Positions 1 to 7,119 of a DNA stretch of 11,811 nucleotides are shown in pieces. Positions within the stretch are counted from its first letter, which is position 1, and every line of letters begins with the position of its first letter. Position numbers and translations under genes: made by a program. Source of the DNA: Actinidia chinensis (Eukaryota; Streptophyta; Magnoliopsida; Ericales; Actinidiaceae); NCBI GenBank assembly GCA_009663005.1, contig VIGQ01000281.1:10001-21811 (forward strand), in the 5' to 3' direction. The notes below the pieces were generated by a model, which ran no database searches, was not told the DNA's origin, and was given only the letters and a program-made list of their open reading frames with translations.

Positions 1-1120
1 AATGTTTTCAATGTATGTACTTATAGAAAAATTATATAGTGCAATGATTTCTCTAGAAAAGGACAAGGCACAGAAGAAGAAAAAGAAAATCTAGACCATC
101 GTTATCTACACTACGAAGATATTCGAATTCTTCACTCCGTCCCAAAAACTTCCCCAATCCCCATTTTTTAAACGTGGACTAGTAGCTGTAGCAAGTATTT
201 TACTTGATTTTTTTTTGAAATATTGGACATAAGGTTTCCCACTTCTCATCAACAGTGAGGCTGCTGGTGGGGAACCAAGAAAGGTTCGAATAGTATTGCA
301 TAAATGCCACATAAACATTGCATACACTGTGACATTCATAAATAAACATGCTAGTTCTAAGAGAAGCGACAGGAAGAATAGGAACCTTTACAGCAATTAC
401 CTTCAGATTGAGTTACTAAGCATTTCTTCTCCATATGTTTCCCACTATGCATGTCCGAAAATAGTATATGACCTTTGTTTTCAATCAACTATGCTGATTT
501 CTCATCAGAAACTATAGTCTTTAAAGAAAAATATTGTGTGAAATTCCAAAGCCAAAGTCATGAAGGAGTAAATGCATCCTGATTGTGATTATTATTAAGT
601 AGATTCCGGTAGACTCTTTTTCGAAATCAAATCAGATTTTAAAATAACAATTCTATGCAACCTACAACTTCTTACATGATTTGCTGTCCTTCCATCAAAA
701 GTAGCAGCTAACTCACAGAAAATAAGGTGGCCAAAGCCAAGCATAAAGTTGTCATTCGGCAGATTGGTTCAACTCAGCTTGGCCTTCAAGCAGGAAAGGC
801 AAGTCCTTGCTTATGGTTGGGGCTCAATAAAACTCTCTCAGCTCAAATGGCTAGACACTCCTATTCAAAGCTCGTTGCTTAACATTACAAAATCTTCCTT
901 AAAACTTAAACAGACCAAAACTAAATAATGCAAAAAATGTTGCAGGAGATCGATCCCATAAGATCAAATCAGAGAAGAAAGGAAAATCATAAACTTTTTG
1001 CCACTTGAGATTTTGTAGATTGATAACTTAAAGCATGAAAATCAGGCCACTGCACAACTTCGTTCCCGTGTTCCCTCAATCTTCATGAGTGCTTGGTATT
1101 CTCGGTGGAGGCTTTAGCAA
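1..1120. other. Intergenic DNA, no gene recognised
   Basis: No reading frame here begins with a convincing start and resembles a known family. A minus-strand frame around 106-339 is open, but its product matches nothing I know and its composition is that of AT-rich spacer. The segment around 770-860 is somewhat richer in mixed sequence but shows no repeat termini. It could hold non-coding transcript or intron of the minus-strand cytochrome b5 gene whose first exon lies at 2572-2657. I saw no cytochrome b5 heme-motif exon (His-Pro-Gly-Gly) on the minus strand. Confidence 0.5.
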
Positions 1121-1240
1121 CTAAAGAACGGCCTGGGGGGGTACGGGGGGTTTGCGGAGAAACGCCGTGTGAAGCTGTTCAGATCGTGCATGCGCACACA
1201 GAAAGAGGGGAGAGAGGAGAGAGGATTGGTTGCATGCCAT
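1121..1240 (-). other. Short GC-richer reading frame, possible plastid-targeting first exon
   Basis: A minus-strand ATG at 1240 opens 39 codons to a TAG at 1121-1123. The product begins MACNQSSLLSPLF and continues with Arg, His, Ser and a Pro-rich stretch, ending PPVPPQAVL. Such a Ser/Leu/Pro/Arg-rich, acid-poor start resembles a plastid transit peptide. A one-base shift at the stop would continue as VAKASTENTK, which also fits the region after a transit peptide. It lies in CT-rich sequence, as plant 5' ends often do. I do not recognise the protein, there is no supporting downstream exon, and chance is a real alternative. Confidence 0.2.
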
Positions 1241-1296
1241 CGTAAAAGAAGGGGAACCAGATGCTGAATTCAGCCGAAAACAAGTAAAAAAGGTGG

Positions 1297-1535
1297 TGTT
1301 GATAGCTTATAGGCCAGAGGGGGTTAGGAATACCACCTCCCCATGGAATTAAAATTTAGAAAGGCTTAATTTTATTCCTCCATCTCTACTCAATATATAA
1401 TACAAATTTATACCTAAGTTAGGAAAGGAATAAAAGGAAAATAAAGAGAAAATAAAACTAAGGTCACACATGACCTATATAGTGAATAGTTAAGAAAGTT
1501 TCCTAATTGAATTAAACAATCTGTTAATTCCAACA
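1297..1535 (-). mobile_element. LTR of a Ty1/copia-like retrotransposon (3' LTR)
   Basis: Read on the minus strand, this 239-bp segment starts TGTTGGAATTAACAG and ends CTATCAACA, giving the TG...CA ends and short imperfect inverted termini (TGTTG/CAACA) of a plant copia LTR. It contains TATA-like sequences (for example TATATA near 1474-1482 and an AT-rich block near 1388-1403) and an AATAAA polyadenylation-type signal near 1370. A polypurine tract adjoins it on the high-coordinate side, so this is the 3' LTR of an element whose body lay toward higher coordinates. No matching 5' LTR is in the window, and no target-site duplication could be found because the other end is missing. Confidence 0.8.
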
Positions 1536-1545
1536 CCCCCCTCAA
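1536..1545 (-). other. Polypurine tract of the copia-like element
   Basis: On the minus strand the sequence TTGAGGGGGG directly precedes the LTR start TGTTGG. In LTR retrotransposons this purine run primes plus-strand DNA synthesis and defines the LTR boundary. The surrounding AGCTTGAGGGGG context is typical of plant copia elements. Confidence 0.8.
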
Positions 1546-1600
1546 GCTGAGGCGAAAAAATATCGACGAGCCCCCAGCTTGACAATAGACGATTGCAGCA
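1536..1600 (-). pseudogene. C-terminal tail of copia pol (after RNase H)
   Basis: On the minus strand a frame reads NRLLSSWGLVDIFSP and then QLEGGV, running through the polypurine tract into the LTR. Plant copia polyproteins commonly end in a tail of this form (Lys/Ser-x-Gly-Leu-hydrophobic-Asp-Ile, a Pro, then Leu-Glu/Arg-Gly-Gly at the polypurine tract), so this is the extreme end of the polyprotein. The catalytic parts of integrase, reverse transcriptase and RNase H are not present, so the element is a remnant. Upstream of Asn-Arg the frame becomes Cys/Pro-rich and loses resemblance, probably through decay or the repeats described next. Confidence 0.6.
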
Positions 1601-1642
1601 ACAAGGGGGCGGTAGATTGCACAGAGGGCCACATCTAACCAA

Positions 1643-1820
1643 GTGAAAAAAATTCAACACGCTCCCGCAGTGGGCACACGCCCAACAGGCGGAATTACGG
1701 ATAAGGGTAACGTGAGAACAATAGGGCTATATGAAAAATTCAACACGCCCCCGCACGTGTGGCACAGCCGAAACACGACGAATTACGGATATAGCGGGAA
1801 ACGTGAGAACAGACATGGTG
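1643..1820 (-). repeat. Two tandem ~88-bp repeats inside the copia-like 3' region
   Basis: Unit 1 (about 1643-1731) and unit 2 (about 1732-1820) share the plus-strand order TGAAAAA(AA)TTCAACACG, a C-rich CCCGCA block, a GCACA segment, GAATTACGGATA and a GGTAACGTGAGAACA-like block. They differ by substitutions and small indels. Read on the minus strand, each unit ends in a G-rich run followed by GTGTTGAA, which resembles the genuine polypurine-tract/LTR junction at 1530-1545. Variable tandem blocks between the pol end and the 3' LTR occur in some plant copia lineages. Confidence 0.7.
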
Positions 1821-1849
1821 TGCTGCGACGTGTCTGAGACATGAGGCTT

Positions 1850-2110
1850 GTTGTGGTGCGCGCGGGTGACTTTCTACGCAAGGGGAGGAAAGGCTAGGTA
1901 AAGGCGTCGCGACAATATTCCTCCTATATTTTTGGCTCATCGTCCAGAGTTAATTTTTGCACTAAAGCAGGTTTAAGTGGATCCCCTCAGGATTATAGTC
2001 CAATAGAATCCTCAAAATCTATTTCAAACTGGTCATAAGCCTAATTCATTAGGTCGTCGCATAAGAACTGAGGCGGGCCGTGTTTGATAGCAATTTTGAA
2101 TATAATTATC
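1850..2110 (-). other. Decayed coding-like stretch, family not recognised
   Basis: On the minus strand, roughly 2095 down to 1930, one frame reads KHGPPQFLCDDLMN, stop, AYDQFEIDFEDSIGL, stop, then GDPLKPALVQKLTLDDEP. The acidic, aromatic-rich composition with only isolated stops looks like an old coding sequence rather than random AT-rich DNA. It lies on the body side of the copia 3' end, so it may be retroelement-derived or belong to sequence next to it. I do not recognise the family and could not find retrotransposon catalytic motifs. The boundary with the copia repeat near 1820-1900 is unclear. Confidence 0.25.
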
Positions 2111-2571
2111 TTTTTCCAGATTCTCTGACCCAATAGAAGTGGGATTGTTGTTAGCTCCAATTTGAAGCTTTTTTTTAAGATTTATTTGAAAACTTTTCAC
2201 AGATCCATAAACTAATTGCAACCAACCAGTTCAACTTTTCACCTTTTTTCAACAACTTTATCAAGAGTTCCCAGATTCACACGTATTTTGAATCTTCTAG
2301 CCCAACATCTAAAAATTCTCTGCTGGACAATTTTTGAAGATTTTCGTATTACATTAAGCAAAAACGTTTGTAAACGACCTGACGTGGATGACGAAAGTAC
2401 AAGGTAGACCATTTAAAAAAGAACCGAACGAAGCAAAACATCTCGCAATAACGATTGTGATTCGTATAACTGGATCGTCTTCGTTCCTACGGAAAGTGCA
2501 ACACAAACTAAAACTAATTTTGCAGATTTGAGATGACAAGATAAAAGAAACAATCAAATCCAGGAATCGAC
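2110..2571 (-). other. Probable intron 1 of the cytochrome b5 gene, no second exon seen
   Basis: This segment follows the donor-like AAAG/GTCGAT junction at the end of the cytochrome b5 exon on the minus strand. It is AT-rich with no open family-like frame. Exon 2 should encode VYDVTPFM and the HPGG heme ligand motif, but neither is visible here or further along to position 1. The copia remnant at 1297-1850 lies on the same side and may have lengthened or interrupted this intron. Confidence 0.4.
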
Positions 2572-2657
2572 CTTTCCAGATATATTAGCCAGCAATCTTT
2601 GATTTTGTTTGTGTTGAGTGACCTCTTCAAATGGTGAATTTTCGGATCGGAAGCCAT
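2572..2657 (-). pseudogene. Cytochrome b5, first coding exon (frame broken)
   Basis: Cytochrome b5 is a small heme protein of the ER (or outer mitochondrial) membrane that passes electrons to desaturases and hydroxylases. The minus-strand ATG at 2657 opens MASDPKIH, the usual start of many plant cytochrome b5 proteins. The next family blocks follow in order but in other frames: FEEVTQHKQN, then KDCWLI, then ISGK, just before a GT donor. The exon is 86 nt where the family would need 87, consistent with a net loss of one base: one lost after the His codon, one gained after the Asn codon, one lost in the Ile-Ile pair. It ends after Gly-Lys, where I expect the first plant intron. The heme-binding exon and the C-terminal membrane anchor are absent. 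Family identity is firm; whether it is a true pseudogene or an intact gene with sequence errors is open. Confidence 0.75.
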
Positions 2658-2800
2658 CTTTTTCTGTTACTGCACGCAAATCACCAGCAAAAAAGCATGA
2701 CTCAGAAAGCAAATACATATTTCGCATCGTAAAGAACGCAATCGTAGCATAGAGATTCGCGATCGGTATCAAACAAAAGTAGTACAATTTTTGGGTATGA
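2658..2800 (-). other. Leader of the cytochrome b5 exon with possible intron acceptor
   Basis: On the minus strand the sequence before the ATG reads TTTTTTGCTGG, then GCGTGCAG at 2670-2677, then a short TAACAGAAAAAG leader. A pyrimidine-rich run ending in GCAG shortly before the start codon fits an intron in the 5' untranslated region, which would place the promoter further upstream (higher coordinates), possibly disturbed by the foldback element that begins at 2840. This is inference from the splice-like motif only. Confidence 0.3.
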
Positions 2801-2839
2801 AACGAGCCCCTCCTTCTCTCCCTCTCTCAACCTTTCTTA

Positions 2840-3231
2840 TAAGGGTAAATTACACTGGCCTCACCTGAGGTTCCAGATTAATACAAAAATTACCCTTGAT
2901 GTTTGAAATATTACACTGACCTCCCCTGATATTTGAAATTTATAACAGATTTCTCCTATTTTACACTGGATACTCATGATAGGGTTCCGGGTTAATCCAC
3001 AAATCACTCCTGATGTCAAATCAACATCTTTGTCAAACAGACAACAAAAAATAATTTTAATCACAAGGAGTGCTTTGTAGATTGCCAGAATCTGCAGGGG
3101 TAGTCCAGTATAAATAGAGAATCTGTTACAAGTTTCAAACCTCACGGGAGGTCCGGTGTAAATTTTTAAACATTAGGGATAATTTATGTATAACTTGACA
3201 ACTTCAGGGGAGGTCAGTGTAATTTGCCCTT
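2840..3231. mobile_element. Foldback/MITE-like element with nested inverted repeats
   Basis: The two ends are inverted copies: the left starts AAGGGTAAATTACACTG and the right, reverse complemented, starts AAGGGCAAATTACACTG. They match at about 28 of the first 32 positions. Inside each arm the core motif (TTACACTG, then purine, then CCTC.CCTGA) recurs: near 2850, 2911 and 2961 on the left, and inverted near 3095, 3143 and 3206 on the right. The two arms therefore pair at several registers around a centre near 3020-3060. A possible 3-bp TTA duplication flanks the element (2837-2839 and 3232-3234), but this is too short to be decisive. There is no transposase frame, so it is non-autonomous. Superfamily is uncertain (Harbinger-like by TTA, Mutator/foldback-like by structure). 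Confidence 0.75.
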
Positions 3232-3239
3232 TTAAGTAG

Positions 3240-4440
3240 CATTGCTGCGGCTGAGGCAGGACCTTAAAAGGACCACCACAATTCTGGAAATTTGTATAAA
3301 TTTAATTGAATTTCTTGAAATTTTTTAAACATGTATCGATATTTTTTATTTTTAAAATTATTATCAATATGTTTTATGTCATCTATTTAGTGTTAAGAGT
3401 GTTACTTTTTTAACAAAAATAACAAAATATCTTAGTTAGTTTGTCATTTTTTCTCTCTCAGTAATTCAATTAAAAAAAAAATAAAAAATTTCGTTTTTCT
3501 CAAAGCACTCTCATGATTTATTTATTTATTTATAAAGCCACTCATTTGTTTTGTCTTCAAATTAAGATTTTATCCATTTTTGTTATTTTTAGAATACTTC
3601 TTAAAATATAAAAATAAATTATTTTAATAGAAAAAAGGCCACTAAAAATAATTGACTATTTTTGTTTGAGTATAAACTTTATGAAGATAAAAAGGCTTAG
3701 AACTCGAATAAAATACTGAAAATAAAAGACTCGGCATAAAATATTAACAATTCTTTAATTATAATAAATTTTTTTATATAATTTTTTGGTTAATTTGAAT
3801 AATAAAATTTCTTTTGAAATAGGTTTTGGTGATCACATTTTTAATTATAATTTTAAGGTAATTGGATGTCATTTTCACAAAAAACTGACAACTCTAGTGA
3901 CAACGGGTCCACGTTAGTTAACTCTCATTCAATTATGTATGAGTGCTATCACCACGGAATATAATGGTTTGCTTACTTAATTTTTTTTTTAAGTGGGGTT
4001 CATCCTCAAATGGGTGAATGTGGGTAAATGCACGATAAGGCGGCTCGTGGTAATACCACGGGCTCGAGCCCATCTTAATACTACTCTCTTGTATTTAATT
4101 GCCTATTGCCCTTTCTGATTAAGTTAAATTGGATGAAATGTGTAATTAATTATTTCTTTTTTGGATACAAAATTCCAAAACTATCTGGTGGATTTAAGAC
4201 CAGCTAATAATGACGTGTCAATTATGCATGGTAATTTTGAGTTTTTTCAATAATTAACGTCTCAATTTATTCCTTCTGTTCTATGTTGATGTTGGTAATT
4301 CTTTCCATTTGAGAATATTCTAAAAAAAAATTGTCATTTTGAAAAGTCAAAGTATAAAGTTTATAACCTCTAAGACTTATCTGTAATAAATAGGTTATAA
4401 ATATATTAAAAATAAAAAATAAAGAGGTAATATTGAAAAG
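3240..4440. other. AT-rich intergenic DNA
   Basis: Very AT-rich with T-runs, a short TTTA microsatellite near 3519-3533, and no reading frame of interest. The only GC-richer island is the palindrome cluster at 4046-4071. Confidence 0.6.
4046..4071. repeat. Two adjacent palindromes
   Basis: CGTGGTAATACCACG (4046-4060) is a 7-bp inverted repeat around one central base. It overlaps by one base a perfect 12-bp palindrome, GGGCTCGAGCCC (4060-4071). Both sit in a small GC-rich island inside strongly AT-rich DNA, which suggests a fragment of a dispersed repeat. Confidence 0.7.
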
Positions 4441-4446
4441 AAAAGT

Positions 4447-4659
4447 GATTTCTACACTCCAAAATTGATTCTGCACTCATACTTATGAGTGCAGAAAATC
4501 AAATTGTGTGAGTGCGGAAATTAATGTTTTATTTGAAATTAATACCTATAATTTAACCTATATTGATGTTGATTTCTACACTCCTACTTGAAGTGCAGAA
4601 ATTAAATTGTGAATGTGCGGAAAATCAATTTCCTATTAAATTAATACATCTAAATTTAA
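4447..4659. repeat. Tandem pair of hairpin-forming repeats
   Basis: Unit 1 (4447-4556) and unit 2 (4571-4659) both begin GATTTCTACACTCC and end in AATTTAA-type sequence, with shared middle blocks (GAGTGCAGAAA or AAGTGCAGAAA, AAATTGTG, GTGCGGAAA). Unit 2 lacks about 20 bp. In unit 1, positions 4471-4494 form a perfect 11-bp stem with a 2-nt loop (CTGCACTCATA / TATGAGTGCAG). An outer pair (TTTCTACACTC with GAGTGCGGAAA) can enclose it. In unit 2 the deletion removes the inner left arm, leaving only the outer pairing. Nested GAGTGCAG arms suggest a short MITE-like element, locally duplicated. Confidence 0.7.
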
Positions 4660-5268
4660 ATTTAATACATATTCTCTTAAAAAGTCAAAAACACTCAAAA
4701 TTCTAAATAAAAACAATTAATATGAGATGTAGGAAGATTTCATTCTTCATATTCTTCATTTTACTTTTCCTTTTTTTTTCATTTGTTGATAAAGTGGTTT
4801 TCATTTTTTATTTTTGCTTTGCATCTAAAAGGAAGAAGGAAAAGAATATTTCTTTATCATTTTTAATTTATTTATTGCAAAACCAGGAAAACAGAAATAA
4901 CTTATCTTGACTAAAATCTTCTTTACACTTAGTTTTTTTTTCAATTTTTTTTCCCTGCTATATTGCCATCCGTATCCTCATTTTGCCTATGCCCCATCAG
5001 TTTCGGGGTTTGTACTTGGACGGCATTCAATTGCCCAATCCTATTATTCCGGATCCACAACTGATGGCATTAAATTGCCCCCGAACCTAATTATCCGTGG
5101 AAGCAATATGTACTCAGACGGCCCAGCCCTCCGGTTCAATCAGCACAAATTTTAGAGGGGGCAAGTGCAACTCCAAGTCCACCCTAAAAATTTTGCGATC
5201 AAAAACATTGGTGGGACTCAAATATATTACATAAAATGGGCTAATTGTAATTTTGTGCATCATCAGAA
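4660..5268. other. AT-rich DNA with a gene-like patch at 4960-5160, unrecognised
   Basis: An ATG at 4722 opens a 62-codon, Phe/Leu/Ile-rich frame produced by T-rich sequence, which ends in TGA at 4908-4910. A second plus-strand frame, lacking an ATG, runs to a stop near 5155 and contains HPYPHFAYAP and later TDGIKLPPNLIIRGS. The 4960-5160 part is less AT-rich than its surroundings and could be a fragment of a gene or transposon. I recognise no family. The hydrophobic look of the first frame is explained by base composition, so I do not call a gene. Confidence 0.4.
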
Positions 5269-5921
5269 TTAGGACAAATAAAAAAAAATAGGACCAATTG
5301 ATAATTCGGCTAGAATTATAGCCCAAATCAATACAAAGTAAGAAATCATTAAAAACATCACGAATTGGTCACAATCAGAGGAGAATGTGAGCATGGGGAG
5401 CAGACACGCCTTACGAACCAAAACGGCAAGATGATAGAGGGTTTTTTCAGCTACACACATACCTATTGGAAGAGGAAGATGATATAGAGATTGTTGTGGA
5501 GTACCAGTAAGTAAGTCACTATGATGCAAATCGGCGACCTCCTCTCTTTGGTCTCTATCTAGGTATAAAGTATGGAAGAAATGATGCATCTTACCAGACA
5601 AAAAGGGAACGAGAGCACAACGAATAATCAACCCGCAAAACGAGTGGGGCACCAACGAGTCAGTATACCACAATGCAGAGGACGCGTACTGACCACAAAC
5701 CAGAGAGGAGTACTCTTGTCCGTCCCATATCGGGGTGTGGATGGATGTGGGAAGGCATCGGCGAATAAATTCAGGGGAGAATAATACACGCCAAAATCGG
5801 GAGTAAGAGAAAAAAAGAGAAGACCAAAATCAGAGAGATTGCTAAATCCGGGACCATCTTCGGGATGATCAAAACAGGCGTTAAGAGTGTAAAAAAATCG
5901 AGAGGAAAACGAAGCAATCAA
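5269..5921 (-). other. Gene-like tract on the minus strand, function unknown
   Basis: This tract is richer in G+C and in mixed codons than both flanks, and two minus-strand frames stay open across it (about 5921 to 5628 and 5673 to 5269) without ATG starts that fit. An ATG at 5857 opens MVPDLAISLILVFSF and a further hydrophobic run before a TGA at 5771-5773, like a signal peptide or single membrane segment cut short. Pyrimidine-rich sequence upstream and donor-like GTAAGA and GTATGT sites (near 5594 and 5462) suggest 5' exon and intron structure of a gene read toward lower coordinates. No family is recognised. Given the one-base shifts in the other genes here, a broken reading frame is plausible. 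Confidence 0.3.
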
Positions 5922-5929
5922 AAAAAAAT

Positions 5930-6779
5930 GATTAAAATTTGATTTGGTTCGTTTTTAATTGACAGTTTAGAGGTTTCGATTTCTAAAATATAAAAATAAA
6001 TTTTTAATTTAATTGATTTGTTATGGTTAAATCTACACAAATCGAAGAGAACTGAATAACTACCTATTTAAATTTAATCTGGTTGTCCAGATATATTATA
6101 CCTTTTAATTTAAAATTGTGTTGGTTGGCTATTGTTAGTATTATTGCTTTTGTTATCCTGATTTTTTTTTTTTCTTTCTTTTCGCGAATGTTGACTATTA
6201 AGTTTTGTTGACACATGTTAAAGTCCATTAGATTTATAAACTATTAAGTTTTTGATTTTAAACTTGTTAATTTCTTATATTTGATATTGAAATCTGACGA
6301 TTAAGTGCATGTTTTATAAAGAATCCAAAAATTTTTTAAAATTAAAAAATAAAACTGATTGGGTCCGAGTTCTTTACTGAAATATATATTTTGATGTCAT
6401 AATTATACCAATTGAGATTTTTGGTAGAACTCCTAATTTTTCTCAAACCAACCCCCAACCATTTACAACACCCCTATCCAAACCCACCTCCCCATACTTG
6501 ATTTTGGAGATTAAAAATAGAAAAAATCTCCATCTCCTCAACCAAATCTATTTTGGTCTCTAACATGGAAGCTCACTTTGAATCCCATATTAGGAGATTT
6601 TGGGGAAAAAAAAAAAAAAATCATGGATGTCCATCCATCTCCATTTTAAGCTTTTCATCACTATTATTTTGAAAAGCTAAATGTAGTCGAAAGCATTAAA
6701 GATTCTTATAAAAAAAAAAATTTTAATAAGATAAATTTTTGAGAAAAAACTAATTTTACTAAAAAAAAGTTTTAATAAT
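5930..6779. other. AT-rich spacer with a small hairpin and A-run
   Basis: No gene is seen. An 8-bp inverted repeat (TGGAGATT ... AATCTCCA, 6505-6532) and a 15-base A-run (6606-6620) lie in a C-rich then A-rich patch at 6440-6660 that may be a degenerate short repeat element. The right part is upstream sequence of the S40-type gene. Confidence 0.5.
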
Positions 6780-6787
6780 TATAAAAT
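6780..6787 (+). promoter_or_regulatory. Probable TATA box of the S40-type gene
   Basis: TATAAAAT lies about 30 bp before the CT/purine transition at 6800-6830 and about 340 bp before the preferred start codon. It is the best TATA match upstream of this gene, and would give a leader of roughly 300 nt. Confidence 0.45.
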
Positions 6788-6904
6788 ACAAGAAAGAAAG
6801 TGGGTTTTGCTTTCCTTTCTTTTCCTTTCCGACAACTAAATGGAGCCCAGGGTTTGTCTCTGCAGTTTTTAAATGTGAAGTTACTTCGCTCCTTAGCAAA
6901 ACAC

Positions 6905-6925
6905 ATGGAAGTGGGTGCCCAATAA
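6905..6925 (+). CDS. Short upstream ORF in the S40-type leader
   Basis: ATG at 6905 opens a six-codon frame (MEVGAQ) ending in TAA. It precedes a second upstream ATG at 6939. Short leader ORFs often lower translation of the main frame; that role here is inference and depends on the transcript start lying upstream of 6905. Confidence 0.3.
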   Translation: MEVGAQ

Positions 6926-6938
6926 ACAAAGGAAAATC

Positions 6939-7119
6939 ATGTGGCACAAAATAATCGGCATGTCAATCTGTCTCACTTGCATCTGCAGTGCGTCAGTGCT
7001 CTCTCAGCTCCATAACCATAACCATAACCCTAACCACTATCATCATCTCATTATCAACTCAACATTTATCCAAGCCAGCACCACATCATCAGCTTCCTCG
7101 CTACACGAAAACGCAGGAA
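6939..7119 (+). other. Leader of the S40-type gene with second upstream ATG and CATAAC repeats
   Basis: ATG at 6939 opens MWHKIIGMSICLTCICSASV, which looks like a signal peptide, followed by an Asn/His-rich stretch (LHNHNHNPNHYHH) generated by repeated CATAAC units. As the sequence stands, this frame is continuous with the LFDELDESD block of the S40 protein. S40 proteins are not known to carry a signal peptide, so I treat this as leader and the ATG at 7120 as the start. The alternative, a longer N-terminus starting at 6939, cannot be excluded because of the frame shifts. Confidence 0.4.
7026..7033 (+). promoter_or_regulatory. Telo-box-like motif
   Basis: AACCCTAA matches the plant telo-box, a short element found near the 5' ends of many growth-related genes. 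It falls inside the CATAAC-rich leader and may simply have arisen from that repeat. Confidence 0.3.

Noticed and set aside
283..296. GGTTCGAAT as a tRNA B box
   Set aside because: It lacks the full GGTTCGANTCC match, an A box at the right distance, and a foldable cloverleaf.
106..339. Minus-strand 77-codon frame
   Set aside because: No recognisable motif or clear start context. An alternative frame reads SLTVDEKWETLCPIF after an AG acceptor-like site, but one short peptide is not enough to call an exon.
2033..2221. Resemblance of a minus-strand frame (KSFQIN) to a plastid RNA polymerase tail
   Set aside because: Only a few residues agree and the surrounding sequence does not fit, so a plastid insertion is not supported.
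4722..4910. Hydrophobic Phe-rich frame as a small membrane protein
   Set aside because: Its hydrophobicity follows from T-runs in very AT-rich DNA.
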